DNA of 64,000 nucleotides. It comes from Plazaster borealis. Taxonomy: Eukaryota; Echinodermata; Asteroidea; Forcipulatida; Labidiasteridae. Shown here piece by piece: positions 56,501 to 64,000 of this stretch (positions within the stretch are counted from its first letter, which is position 1; each line of letters starts with the position of its first letter). The notes under the pieces are model-generated. The model did no database searches. It saw nothing but the letters and a program-made list of their open reading frames with translations, and was not told where the DNA came from. The stretch covers positions 1,079,001 through 1,143,000 of the forward strand of contig CM037474.1 in the NCBI GenBank assembly GCA_021014325.1. The letters are read 5' to 3'. The translations under genes were made by a program, and so were the position numbers.

Positions 56501-59500
56501 CATGTTACATCCTCTTTTTTCTCGCGCCCAAGGGGTAGCCTATTAGGGCGAGCCAAGAGGGGAGGAGGGCGGGATGCTATTTGGGTAAGTATCACTCGTA
56601 GACCCTTCCCTACTTCGTTCACTTACCCAAATAGCACTACTATTGCATAGACTAGCACCGAAAAGTGTGGTGGCTGGGTAGGCGAGACGCCTGAACAACA
56701 GAGATTATGCAGAAAGCTATTGAGTATAGCTACTGACAAGTTTCTGTGGTTTTTTTTAAATATATATAAATGCATATATTTAAGTATTGTGCCCACCTTA
56801 GTGTTGCTCCTGGCGATGCCGGGAAGAACCACTTGGTTGGGTAGAACTCTTTGGAGCAGGAGGAGCGGATGAGAGGACTGTCCTTCCCATTCTGTCCCCA
56901 GTCTGGAGTACGTCACGAAGGTAGCAAGAAGTGAAAGTCGAGGCCGACTTCAAGCAGGCCGCCTGAGTGATATCCATCAGGGGGACTCACCTGAAGAGTG
57001 CCCATGAAGTAGCTACCGCCCTGACGTCATGAGCCCGTATATGGGCCTTGGCGTTAGGGTCGGCTTTGGACGGCCAGTCCGGGTTAGCGAATTTGATTGC
57101 TGAAGCGATCCATCGCACATTAGTGTCCCTGGACGCTGGTCCATGGGGGGTCACTGTTGTAATAAATAACTGAAGGCAGTCCCCCCTCAGCGGCTTAGTA
57201 CGTGCCAGATACCATTTAAGGGATCGCACAGGGCACCAAAGTTTGTCCGAGGGAACTGATGAGGACGACCCAATCTCCGGGATGAAGATATCCGGGGGAC
57301 TAAATTCTGAAGTCTGGTTCTTCGTCAAGAAGACTGTCCTCGGGACCAGGCGGACTCCGCCGGGTTCCCAACGTATGTGTCCGTGAGCTAGCGTAAGTGC
57401 GTGGATTTCGCTGCTCCTTCTGGCCGTAGCTGTTGCAAGCAGGAACGCCAGTTTAATGGACAGGTGTAGGAGGGAGGCTTGGCCCGCCGGTTCGTACGGC
57501 GCTCCTGATAAGAGCCCCAAGACTTGTTTCAGGTCCCAGGAGGGGACTAGCTTACGAACCGGGGGTCTGTCATTGAACATCCCTCGTAGGAGATGCGAGA
57601 TTGCCTGGTTAGATGAGATAGAGGTTCCACCTGAAAATCCCTCGTGAATCGCCCCTATGGCCGACCTGTAGTTTTTTACCGTTCCTATGGCTAGGTTCGT
57701 CCTGAATAGGAATAGAAGGAATTCTGTGACATCTGTTAGAGAAGCTGTGAGCGGATCCAACGTCCGTTCGTCGCACCACTTAGCAAAATGTCGAATCCTA
57801 CTGTCATAGACCTTTCTTGTTGACAGTCGGCGCCCCTTTGCGGCCAATGTTGCAGCGTCTTCTGAAAGGCCTGCTGAGCGGAAGGCACGCTTGACAGTGG
57901 CCAGCACGCTAGGTGGAGATCTTGCGGTTCCGGGTGGAGGAACCACGAGTGTGGTTGCGACAGTAGGTCCCGACGATAAGGTAGGATTACCGGAGGACCC
58001 ACTAGCAGTCTCACTAGTCGAATGAACCATGGCTGGCGGGGCCAGAATGAGGCTATCAGTAGGATTCTGCATTCTTCTCTCTCTAGTTTCCCGATGACCC
58101 GAGGGAGGAGCGAGATCGGGGGGAACGCATAAGCGAACATGTTTGACCACTTTATTGAGAGGGCATCCGTGGCCCATGCCTGTGGATGGTGGAACCTTGC
58201 GCAGAATACCGGAATTTGGGTATTGGTTACTGACGCAAATAGGTCGATGTGAGGTCGACCTTGGATTGCAAATAACTGTTGAACGACTCCCCTGTGTAGG
58301 GACCACTCTGTGGGAATCACCCGACCCCGGGACAGGGCGTCGGCTTCGTCGTTCTCTATCCCAGGGACGTGTGTCGCCCTGAGGTCGACCCCATTTCTGA
58401 TGGCCCACTGGAACATTTCCCAGGACTGATAACACAGCTGCGGTGATCTGGTGCTGCCCTGTCTGTTTATGTATGCCACTACCGTCGTGTTGTCGGTCTT
58501 TATTAGTACGGACCGACCCGTCACGTCTTTTTGGAAGTGGTGTAGGGCATTGATAACGGCCTGGAGTTCCAGGACGTTTATGTGCCGGGACCGGAATCGT
58601 TCATCCCACCTTCCAGCTGCTTGGTGAGGCACCATTGAGGCTCCCCAGCCCTCGTTGGAGGCGTCGGTGGAAATAATGACCTGTGGGTCTGGCCGAGGGA
58701 ACCTCATGCCGCACCGAACGTTCTGGGTTTTCAACCACCAGTGGAGGTGAAGGCGAAAGTGTTCGCCGATCTGTACTGATTTTGTGATTAGATCTGTCTT
58801 TGGTCTGTAGTGCGCCAGGAGGTGTAACTGAAGAGGGCGCATTCTTAGTCGGCACCACGGTACAGGGTCCACTAGACTTGCCATGAAACCCAGTAACTTC
58901 AGCCAGGCGTGCACTGGCGCGGCTTGAGCTGTCAGGAAGAGATCGACACAGTGGCGTAGGTTGATAACACGGTCCCGTGTGGGAACTGCTATGCCCCTGC
59001 GCAAGTCGATTTCCGCTCCCAGAAAGGTTGGTGTCTGGGATGGGGTGAGGTGGGACTTTGACTTGTTGACAAAGAACCCCAGACTTCTTGTCAGAGCGGA
59101 GACAACTGCTGTGTTCTGACATGTCTCGTTTTCTGATCTCCCGACTATCAGCCAATCGTCCAGATACATAAAAATCATTACGTTCTGGCGTCTTAGATGA
59201 GCCGCCACGGCTCGAGTGATTCTGGTGAATACCCTTGGGGAGGTCGATAGACCGAAGGGAAGGGCGGTAAACTCGAAGGTGCGCTCCCGATACCTGAAGC
59301 GTAGGAATCGGGAGTGTCCCGGAAGGATGGGTACGTGGAGGTACCTTGAGATCCAGAGACGTTGCCCAAGCTGGCGTTGGCAACGAGTCTAGAATTATTT
59401 TGAGTGTTTCCATTCAGAAGCGGCGGGGTCTGACAAACTGATTCAATGGCTTCAAGTTGATGATTGGTCGCCATTCTCCTATTCCTTTTTTCGGAGTCAG

Positions 59501-62500
59501 GAAGAACAAGGAGAGGAAATCTTTGAACTGATCTGCCGGTGGAACTGGGCGGATGGCTCTTTTCTCGATGAGTGAGAGAACCTCCTCCTTGAGAGCGAGA
59601 CGTTTGTCTCGGTTTGTCGGAACCGGTGTCTCCCGAATGAATGTTTCCGATGGGGGGGTGCTTGTGAATTCCAGCCGGTAGCCTTGTCTGATTGTCGCAA
59701 GCACCCACGCATCGGAGGTGATCCCTTCCCAGGACCCTGCGAAAGCTTTGAGGCGGCCCCCGACGGGTCCCGTGTCGGGGGTCGTCACTAGGGTGGAAGT
59801 GTCATTGTTGCCACCCCCCGGAGTACCGGGGAGGGGGACGGCCAGAGCCACGACCCCGGCCGGCAGGTTTTGTGTTCTGCCGGTAGGGTTGGGCGTAAGG
59901 TCGTGGGGCGGCCGCTCCAGCTGAAGTCCTGGCTGTTAGCTGATGGAAGGGCTTAAAGGGCTTCCGCAGAGCCGGGCGGAACGATGCAGCGCCTTTTGCC
60001 GTTTTCTTTTCAGCCGGTTTAGGTTTGGTGGACGCAGATGATTTTCTGAGGCTCAGTTTATCGGCTGTGTCAATCCGCTTGGCTTCGGTTTCCAGAACCT
60101 CTTGAAATTTCCCGTTGAAGAGGTCTTTCCCTAGGAGGGTAAGGTCTTCTAACTTCTTCTTCGCCCCCTCGTAGGGGATGTACAAAGTATCCAGGATGTT
60201 GGTTCTGCGAGACTTGGCAGAGATGAGAGATATTCTCGTAAACTGATCCAGGGAGAAACGAAGTGCTTCGTCCAAACATCTGAATGCTACTGCTAGCATA
60301 TCAGCTGGGATCGGTGAGTCTTCTTCACAGGTGCAAACAATGTACTCGGAGAGTAAAAGTAAGAATGCGCTTGTTTTTGTGCCGAATCTGGCAGCTTCGT
60401 CCACTTTCTTTAAGACATCTTCCATTTTAGTTTTTGTCTTATCAGTGAAGATGCCCCTGGTCACGGCTTTACCGCTATCTCCGGTTAGCTTGTCCTTGGC
60501 TGTGCCAGGTATAAGCGGAACTGTCAGGAAATCCTCGCAGTCCTTCTCCGGGAAACGGAAGTAGGTTGCTGCCCGTAGTGGATGCGGGGTCCATTTCTTC
60601 GTGGCTGCAATGCGCTGGATACGGTCTACGCATAGACTGTCCATCGGCATGGTAGGAAAAGCTGGGGGGCGGGACTCTTCCGCACCAGTCCGTCGTTTAA
60701 ACGACTGGCGACTCGCCGGTTGGTTGGGTTGACTGTCGTCGGGCAGTTGAAGTACCCGTACCATGTCGCGTTGAAGAAGTCTCAACTGGGTTTCAAATGA
60801 AGAGAGGCTGGAGTTGTCCGGAATTTCTTCCTCACCTGAACGCCCATCTAGTGATGGTGCGTGAGAGTCGTAGTCATTTCTTTCATCCAAGGTGGGATCG
60901 TCGTGTACGGAGGTACCCAGGTTCATTGACGGATGGATAGAAATAGCGGCAGTTGATCCGGAGGGGGATCTGTCGCTGTCCGGTATGGATGGAGCGCCGG
61001 AGCCGTCGTTGGAGCGACGGGGCGATCCCATGGGCCCGGCGTGATCCGGATTCCGGTTTTGTCCGGGCAGGATAAGACCTGTGTCCGGGTTTGGTAATGT
61101 TGCCATCGGGGGGTTTGCTCCAGCGAACGCCGGAGGGGGTCCCCACTGTTGTTGTCTTGTCAATGCAGATAATGAAGAGCTTATCTCTTGAAATCTCTTG
61201 AAAAGCCTTCATGAAATCTGTGGTGGAAACGCCGTCTTTCTTCTTCTTCTTTCTCTTTGTCCCGTCACGGGGTGTTTCCCCTGAAGAGGACAAAGGAGGA
61301 TTACTCATGCGTTTCTTTGTTTGAGTTAATCAGCTCTCCTCAGAAAACTCCGATGAAAGGTCCGATCTCGGTACTCCTGAGCATCGAAGCGTGACCGAGG
61401 TCGACTGGGAATCCCCTGCCTTAGGAGAGAGGGGAGACCGGTCAGGCCCACCGTGTTTCGCCCTGGTGGGTCCCGGCCCCCTCTGTGCGAAATGAACGCA
61501 CAGAGGGGGCCGGTGAAGATTGGGCCCTGGCCCTGTTTCGTGAATGGTCACCCCCGGACGGAGTCTTGGGTACAAGGCCGGGGGTGAAGAGCGAGGGGAC
61601 CCCGGCAGGGGGAACCGACGCTGGCTGGCTTGGTGACGCTGATGGTCTAGAGACCGAAGGTGAGCTGGAGCGAGTCTTGTCCCCTTTTTGGGCCTTGCCC
61701 TTGGGGCCGCTCATGCTCTTGGTCATGCCTTTTTTCACGCTTCGCTAGTCCCCTGCACGGTCGGGAAAGAACTCCCGGACAGGGGCCCCACGGTACAGGT
61801 GGGGCGACTAGCTAATCGAAAATCAGACAAATCAGAAGCAAGAAAATGACTCGTAAGCAGAATAATCTTATTCACATTCTTTCTCTACAACACAAAACAA
61901 CTCTACTATAGTATAACTCTATATTAGATAGATAATAACGATTGTTTACCTAGCAAATCGTACCAAATTCTCGAGAACGAGAGAGCGTGTTGAAAAACAC
62001 GTCTGTACGGTACCAACGCTAGAAAAAAAGAGGATGTAACATGGCGGAGCCAGTGCGCAGCATGATGGGTAGGCCCAAGAGGGCGCCACCAACGGTTGTA
62101 ATACTTTTAGTGATATTGCCCTTCGGCTATTAAATATGCAATAGTAGTGCTATTTGGGTAAGTGAACGAAGTAGACTCCAACTTATAGCCAGCCTTCACC
62201 CATCAAAATCCAACTACCAGCCCTAACCCATCAAAATCCAACTGCATGTTGTGTTTGATTCTGCTGGACTGAGGACTGAACCCTAACCAGCCCCAACCCA
62301 TCAATATCCAACTGCATGTTGTCTTTGATTCTGTCAAATTGATATGCTATACAAGGAATCAGGCATACCACCATAACCAAAGTCCAGCAGTTTGGGTTGT
62401 TGAGTTATTTTAATTGTGCTGGATTTTGTTAGAGTGAGGAAGGATCCTACATGTAATAACTCAAGGTTGTTTGGGTTTGTAAAAGTTAGCACTATGGGCC

Positions 62501-63322
62501 CTTTTTGAACATACAGCTTCGGCTTACGCTCCGTCAGTTATTTTGAAAATGTGCACTTTTGGTATATGGCTTGAAACAGGTGGACAGAGCATAAGCCAGA
62601 GCCATGATTTCTAAAAGGGGTTTGTGCCTTCATCATGTCGTAACAATAGTGTCATTGTTTAACAACTTCATTATTGGAAGCAAGCATATTGATCATCTCC
62701 CAAATGTCACCGCATATACCCTATTATAAACAAGTGAACAGCTGTCCTTGTGGTGAAAATGAGAGTAGGAATGCGATTTTAATGAGATCAATACTTTTTG
62801 TTTCAAGAAGTGACATAAAGAATCTTAAACTTAGAATTCAGAAAAATTACACATTGAAGTGTATGTACTATATTTGTGACTATACAGCATCCCCCCTTAC
62901 TGGTCATGTGAATTACATGTATGACGGAGGTATGCACCCCCCCTACAAAATAAGTAGTGATTTTGTGCATGTTAAAATGGGTTGAATAAAAAGAGACCAA
63001 GCATGGCAGTATGCAATCCCAGCAGGTTTCATCTATACAAATTTTTAGATCATTTATGATGCAAGATAATCCATCTCTAAAATTATTTGATATATTTTTT
63101 GCTTTTGTAACACACTGTCAGGTAAGGTTTAACTCTGGAGTAAAATCAGAGGCTGAACTCCAAGCAATGCTGACATTTTACCACGATCTCGGCCATATTA
63201 TATACTTTGGAGGAGACAGAGACAGTGAAAAACCAGAGTTGAGAGATGTTGTCATTCTGGATCCTCAATGGTTGATAGATGCTTTCAAGAAAGTCATCAC
63301 AGTCATACCTCCTCGAGAACAG
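41516..63322 (+). CDS. Roc-COR (ROCO-family) GTPase, 13 exons, 3' end outside window
   Basis: Whole-gene entry. Exons join to 527 codons from ATG 41526 without a stop and with consistent phases. A short N-terminal region of duplicated exons (residues 14-78) contains a RHIM-like motif (about 60-69). The Roc GTPase domain follows: P-loop GQERVGKTS (116-124), switch-like STEGIN, DFAGQ (266-270), and THRD (351-354, the G4 site). The COR domain starts near residue 405 and continues off the right edge. No leucine-rich repeats are seen N-terminal to Roc, unlike LRRK proteins. ROCO proteins are GTP-regulated scaffolds or kinases in immunity, death and cytoskeletal signalling; the exact partner here is unknown. 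Upstream coding exons cannot be excluded. Confidence 0.85.
42149..42205 (+). CDS. ROCO exon b, short form of a duplicated exon
   Basis: 57 nt, acceptor TTAACCAG, donor CACAAG|GTAAAT. It encodes TEPDLQQDQANQQSSSAQ, closely matching the first half of exon c. It stops where exon c goes on into the RHIM-like segment. Confidence 0.65.
42516..42576 (+). pseudogene. Decayed copy of the second half of exon c
   Basis: ATCTTCGGCTCTGTTACTG and AATCACTGTGATTCAAAAAG align with the exon c part that starts ATCGTTGGTTCTGCTACTGG. A 2-nt excess (GT) breaks the frame; after it, one frame reads GITVIQKGNQNVT, parallel to GTTVNITGHQNVL in exon c. About 300 bp of unrelated DNA separates it from exon b, so exon b plus this piece looks like one former exon split by an insertion. 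Confidence 0.6.
42825..42962 (+). CDS. ROCO exon c with RHIM-like motif
   Basis: 138 nt, acceptor GTCACCAG, donor AATAGAG|GTAGGT. It encodes VAPDLQDRASQQSSQ followed by SIVGSATGTTVNITGHQNVL. The V-x-I-x-G-x-x-N-V-L pattern resembles RHIM and cryptic RHIM amyloid motifs, though the canonical IQIG core is not exact. Confidence 0.68.
43680..44700 (-). mobile_element. Decayed non-LTR retrotransposon, RT 3' part
   Basis: On the minus strand broken frames read LKNVLQWGNDWLVTFNPKKT, ASMRVGCLYRARKFLLPDA, LYLYKTTIRPLMEYCCYIWA and, at the 3' end, FDLFVNTTNINTSPLC with a stop near 43685. These are the RT thumb and downstream segments of a Jockey/CR1-like LINE. Stops and frameshifts abound. It lies in the ROCO intron between exons c and d. 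Confidence 0.7.
44765..45357 (+). mobile_element. Decayed tyrosine-recombinase element (Ngaro/DIRS-type) fragment
   Basis: Broken frames encode KKIDSIDKWSSAFHTLHGHL, LKYAETVHLTALGWRHYDEQ and, from about 45206, RAVLCAFLGFMRIVEFTAHT then LQISDIEFCN. The first two segments are typical of the linker ORF of YR retroelements in marine animals, the last is the recombinase box around the first catalytic Arg. The HxxR and Tyr boxes are not seen. Confidence 0.58.
46230..46440. repeat. Short repeat-like stretch with inverted GGTGGTCGG motifs
   Basis: GTGGTGGTCGG-type motifs in the plus orientation (46327, 46361) and CACCGACCACC (46400) can pair. Function not recognised. Confidence 0.3.
46587..46749 (+). 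CDS. ROCO exon d: Roc P-loop
   Basis: 163 nt, acceptor TCTGTCAG, donor TCAAAG|GTACGC. It encodes TEPEARAAYFQALEEGSKS and then RTRLMLVGQERVGKTSLMRN; Walker A GQERVGKTS. Confidence 0.92.
46860..47065 (+). repeat. Dispersed SINE-like repeat
   Basis: It contains CTCCTGGGTGGAGAGAAACA, TGGTCAAGGACAAGTGTCAT and GATTCGAACCCACATTCTG. A related stretch lies at 3960-4110 (CTCCTGGGTGAATAGAAGCA, CTCAAGGACGCAAGTGTCAT). Confidence 0.55.
48142..48293 (+). CDS. ROCO exon e: Roc switch region
   Basis: 152 nt, acceptor TTTGTAG, donor CTACAT|GTAAAT. It completes the split codon of exon d and encodes SFNSEEISTEGINTASLCTI. The STEGI segment is where ROCO proteins keep the switch I threonine. Confidence 0.78.
49398..49770 (+). 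repeat. tRNA-Leu-derived SINE, copy 2
   Basis: Nearly identical to 5684-6092 over the body (GGATAAGAACACCGAACTCA, GGGTTCGAATCCCAGTCGTG, CGTAAAAGAACCCAGTGCAC). The box A end is truncated. It lies in the ROCO intron between exons e and f. Confidence 0.75.
50090..51080. repeat. Tandem repeat, about seven units of 148-171 bp
   Basis: GTTCAAACCGGAA recurs at 50247, 50395, 50543, 50693, 50851 (AATCGG variant) and 51022. Each unit has the order AATATTTGAAAAAATCATAA, CTCCTGAACCACACA, CAATCTATACATCATT, AGAAAGGTCT, GTGACCTCATTTGACCTTGA. Units are 80-90% alike by eye. CCGGTTCAAACCGG in the first unit is palindromic. Confidence 0.82.
51174..51242 (+). CDS. ROCO exon f
   Basis: 69 nt, acceptor TTCTACAG, donor CAGA|GTAATG. 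It encodes YDNDGLKREYVESVAKATDQ then NIQ. This border was chosen because it gives the phase that the next two exons need; an alternative donor at 51287 would force a stop. Confidence 0.6.
51486..51510 (+). CDS. ROCO exon g: 25-nt micro-exon
   Basis: Acceptor TTTGCAG, donor TTTCAG|GTATGT. Together with its neighbours it reads TNKRARHFRPYVG. Its small size makes it the least certain exon. Confidence 0.5.
51798..51987 (+). CDS. ROCO exon h: Roc DFAGQ
   Basis: 190 nt, acceptor TTTTATTCAAG, donor CATCAG|GTACGG. It encodes EEVLLSIWDFAGQDLYYTTH. DFAGQ is the G3 motif of Roc domains. Confidence 0.93.
52526..52701. mobile_element. GGGCC foldback MITE, copy 4, diverged
   Basis: Ends GGGCGCACTTTTATAGAGCT and GCAGCTCTATGAAAAGGTG pair imperfectly; the interior (CAATGTCACATGTACC, AAGCAATATTTTCTGC) matches copy 3 at 37340. 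Confidence 0.65.
52835..52918 (+). CDS. ROCO exon i
   Basis: 28 codons, phase 0/0, acceptor TACTGCAG, donor GGAAAT|GTGAGT. Encodes TFLSSRAVYVVVLNLSHDLE, the strand and loop after G3 in Roc domains. Confidence 0.9.
53691..53879 (+). CDS. ROCO exon j: Roc THRD
   Basis: 63 codons, phase 0/0, acceptor ATGAGAAG, donor AAATTG|GTAGGT. Encodes YLDFWMRSIYTYT and PPIFIVGTHRDSV; THRD is the guanine-binding G4 motif. Confidence 0.92.
53938..54080 (+). repeat. tRNA-Leu-like SINE head, diverged
   Basis: GTAGGTGGCCGAGCAGTCTA and GGACTCAAGC keep the tRNA-Leu(CAA) pattern; the following GCTTAAGCAGGAGACTTA and GTCCTGTGTGTTGTGAAATG resemble the SINE body at 5684. Box B is eroded. Confidence 0.5.
54182..54801. 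mobile_element. TTAA MITE with central palindrome, 620 bp
   Basis: Left end TTAAAGGGACACGTTGCCTT and right end AAGGCAACGTGTCCCTTTAA are perfect inverted repeats with TTAA at both ends. At 54357-54402 there is a second inverted pair (CGCCATTTATGGGAGTCAAG / TTGACTCCCATAAATGGCG). No transposase. Confidence 0.85.
55720..55833 (+). CDS. ROCO exon k
   Basis: 38 codons, phase 0/0, acceptor AATTACAG, donor GAGAAG|GTATGA. Encodes YFRYVVTNFYAIENS, the end of the Roc domain (G5 region). Confidence 0.9.
56105..56263 (+). CDS. ROCO exon l: Roc-COR junction
   Basis: 53 codons, phase 0/0, acceptor GAAATAG, donor AATAAG|GTAATA. Encodes KLREHINAIACTEPYMGEKI and PLRWLQFDK, the usual start of COR. Confidence 0.92.
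56381..56522. repeat. DIRS left inverted terminal repeat
   Basis: Contains GCATATTTAATAGCCGAAGG, TATTACAACCGTTGGTGGCG and CATGTTACATCCTCTTTTTT; inverted copy of 62022-62163 with about ten mismatches. Confidence 0.88.
56570..56650. repeat. DIRS internal complementary region
   Basis: GGTAAGTATCACTCGTAGAC is the complement of the left end of the element (56361-56385); CTACTTCGTTCACTTACCCA with AATAGCACTACTATTGCATA is the complement of the right end (62136-62174). The two blocks abut at about 56609, which marks both element ends. Confidence 0.85.
56900..58080 (-). pseudogene. DIRS tyrosine recombinase, stop before the catalytic Tyr
   Basis: The frame overlaps the end of the RNase H ORF and stops at TGA 56987-56989. 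Recombinase features: STRKVYDSRIRHFAKWCDER (core-binding), LATATARRSSEIHALT (first Arg), KAHIRAHDVRAVATSWALF (HxxR). After the stop, the same frame holds STFTSCYLRDV, with the expected nucleophile Tyr at 56921-56923. So one nonsense change separates the catalytic Tyr from the rest. Confidence 0.85.
57736..59851 (-). pseudogene. DIRS reverse transcriptase-RNase H ORF, broken
   Basis: First part 59851-59417 has GGRLKAFAGSWEGITSDAWV and EWRPIINLKPLNQF; a TGA at 59414-59416 follows, and near 59345 a 5-nt loss after SLDLK shifts the frame and removes the first catalytic Asp. The second part, to 57736, has the RT box IFMYLDDWLIVG and RNase H motifs STDASNEGWGAS, INVLELQAVINAL, IKTDNTTVVAYINRQGS and NDEADALSRG, then the conserved C-terminal extension (IDLFASVTN, KWSNMFAYAFPP). 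Confidence 0.85.
59802..61308 (-). pseudogene. DIRS gag-like ORF with frameshift
   Basis: Start at 61308 (MSNPPLSSSGETPRDGTKRK), basic N-terminus, then a 10-bp tandem duplication (TTTCAAGAGA twice, 61184-61203) shifts the frame. The main open part runs 61163-59802, 453 residues, ending in a proline/glycine/arginine-rich tail (GRGRGSGRPPPRYSGG). It contains HPLRAATYFRFPEKDCEDFL and DTLYIPYEGAKKKLEDL, typical of DIRS gag proteins. A further open frame at 61738-61442 may be an upstream N-terminal part. Confidence 0.75.
62022..62163. repeat. DIRS right inverted terminal repeat
   Basis: Contains GAGGATGTAACATGGCGGAG, CGCCACCAACGGTTGTAATA and CCTTCGGCTATTAAATATGC; inverted copy of 56381-56522. Confidence 0.88.
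62175..62345. repeat. Short direct repeats next to the DIRS right end
   Basis: AACCCATCAAAATCCAACTG and CATGTTGTGTTTGATTCTG blocks occur two to three times in tandem with small changes. A similar short motif (AAACCATCAAAATCC) sits just left of the element at about 56332. Confidence 0.55.
63122..63322 (+). CDS. ROCO exon m: COR domain
   Basis: 67 codons, phase 0/0, acceptor CTGTCAG, donor AACAG|GTGTGC. Encodes LTFYHDLGHIIYFGG and VVILDPQWLIDAFKKVIT, the hallmark of COR. The gene continues outside the window; no further exon was recognised after 63322. Confidence 0.93.
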
Positions 63323-64000
63323 GTGTGCCATTGTCTCTTATTGATTAACAAAATAACTGTCCTCCTAATTGATTTAAGATAAAAGACCACAATTCTTAGG
63401 GAAAAGAAACAAAAAACAATGACACGGTTTCCACAGACATGACAGAAAGAAAAAGTTGACCATTCTACAAATAGTCCTTGAAACCATAACATATAAATAG
63501 TTCTCACCAAGCACTAATTCAACTAGAACAAGGGCTCATCCAGACTCCAATTTCATTTAACTGAAAATTTCCTGGAATGTTTCTTGTTTGTTGTTATGTT
63601 CACATGTTAGTGTTTTTGTCCTGGATATTTGAATAAATACCTTGAACAATGTGGTCCCCCCCCCTGCAAATAAACACATCCACAACATTACCATCATTTC
63701 CAATGATGCATTGAGAATGATGAAAAGGTTTTATTGGTGTTCATTCTGTCCTAACCCCCTTACATGTACAAAAACAACCAAAATTAGTGTGCATTATGCC
63801 AGGGGCGTAACTAGAACATTTTTATTTGGGGGTAGGGGAGCCTTTATACTTTACCAAGACGAAAAGTGAAAGAGATAGGTCAACGTACAAGTAAGCATTT
63901 ATCAAACTCTCTTATTTAGTTTAGAGGTTATACACAAACAATGTTTCTTTTATTGCAAAAACCATATGAATCTCTTGGTGGAGGGGGCAAGAGGGCAGGG
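63323..64000. other. Right-edge intron sequence
   Basis: Intronic after the GTGTGC donor. I see no further exon and no clear repeat family. Confidence 0.4.

Larger units (their letters stand above)
56361..62174 (-). mobile_element. DIRS-type tyrosine-recombinase retrotransposon, nearly complete, inactivated
   Basis: Reading on the minus strand: gag-like ORF, RT-RNase H, tyrosine recombinase. Inverted terminal repeats of about 142 bp (56381-56522 and 62022-62163) and an internal complementary region at about 56570-56650, matching both outer ends, are the structural marks of the DIRS group. DIRS elements copy through RNA and insert a DNA circle by recombinase, so no target duplication is expected and none is seen. 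At least four disabling changes are present (see parts). It sits in a ROCO intron, about 100 bp after exon l, in opposite orientation. Confidence 0.9.

Noticed and set aside
57456..57647. Plus-strand frames inside the DIRS coding region
   Set aside because: Antisense shadows of the recombinase frame.
61485..61748. Plus-strand open frame of 87 codons in the DIRS element
   Set aside because: Mirror of the minus-strand gag-region frame in GC-rich DNA.

Overview
The window is animal nuclear DNA. Coding sequence is split into short exons with GT/AG borders and consistent phases, separated by AT-rich introns full of decayed retrotransposons, tRNA-derived SINEs and foldback elements. The gene content (a sulfonylurea-receptor-type ABCC transporter, a Roc-COR protein of a type common in marine deuterostomes, a DIRS retroelement) and the TTAA/AAAGGCACTG miniature elements fit an echinoderm, most likely a sea star. 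The species call is inference.

Left part (253-19953, minus strand): an SUR-like (ABCC8/9) gene. I could join 25 exons in one open frame of 1354 codons: TMD0, L0 linker, TMD1, complete NBD1, linker, TMD2 and the first strands of NBD2. The gene runs off the left edge before the NBD2 Walker A. Its introns hold a tRNA-Leu-type SINE, RTE-like and CR1-like fragments, and several MITEs.

Middle (19954-41515): mostly non-genic. It holds CR1/L2-like and L1-like LINE tails, tandem duplications, a von Willebrand type C (VWC) exon with a dead tandem copy, a 4.1-kb minisatellite of about 67 units of 61 bp, and two exons of an NAD-isocitrate dehydrogenase (IDH3 beta/gamma-like) relic that carries a frameshift and lacks its middle exon.

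Right part (41516-63322, plus strand): a Roc-COR (ROCO) gene. Thirteen exons join in one open frame of 527 codons (from the candidate start) with P-loop, DFAGQ and THRD motifs and the start of COR; it continues past the right edge. Its N-terminal exons are tandem duplicates and one carries a short RHIM-like/amyloid-like motif. The large introns contain a decayed LINE, a Ngaro/DIRS-type recombinase relic, a seven-unit tandem repeat, MITEs, and a 5.8-kb, almost complete but inactivated DIRS element (56361-62174) with inverted terminal repeats and an internal complementary region.

The two main genes are transcribed divergently. I see no evidence that they work together. The best candidates for something unusual are the duplicated RHIM-like exons of the ROCO gene and the higher-order structure of the 61-bp minisatellite.
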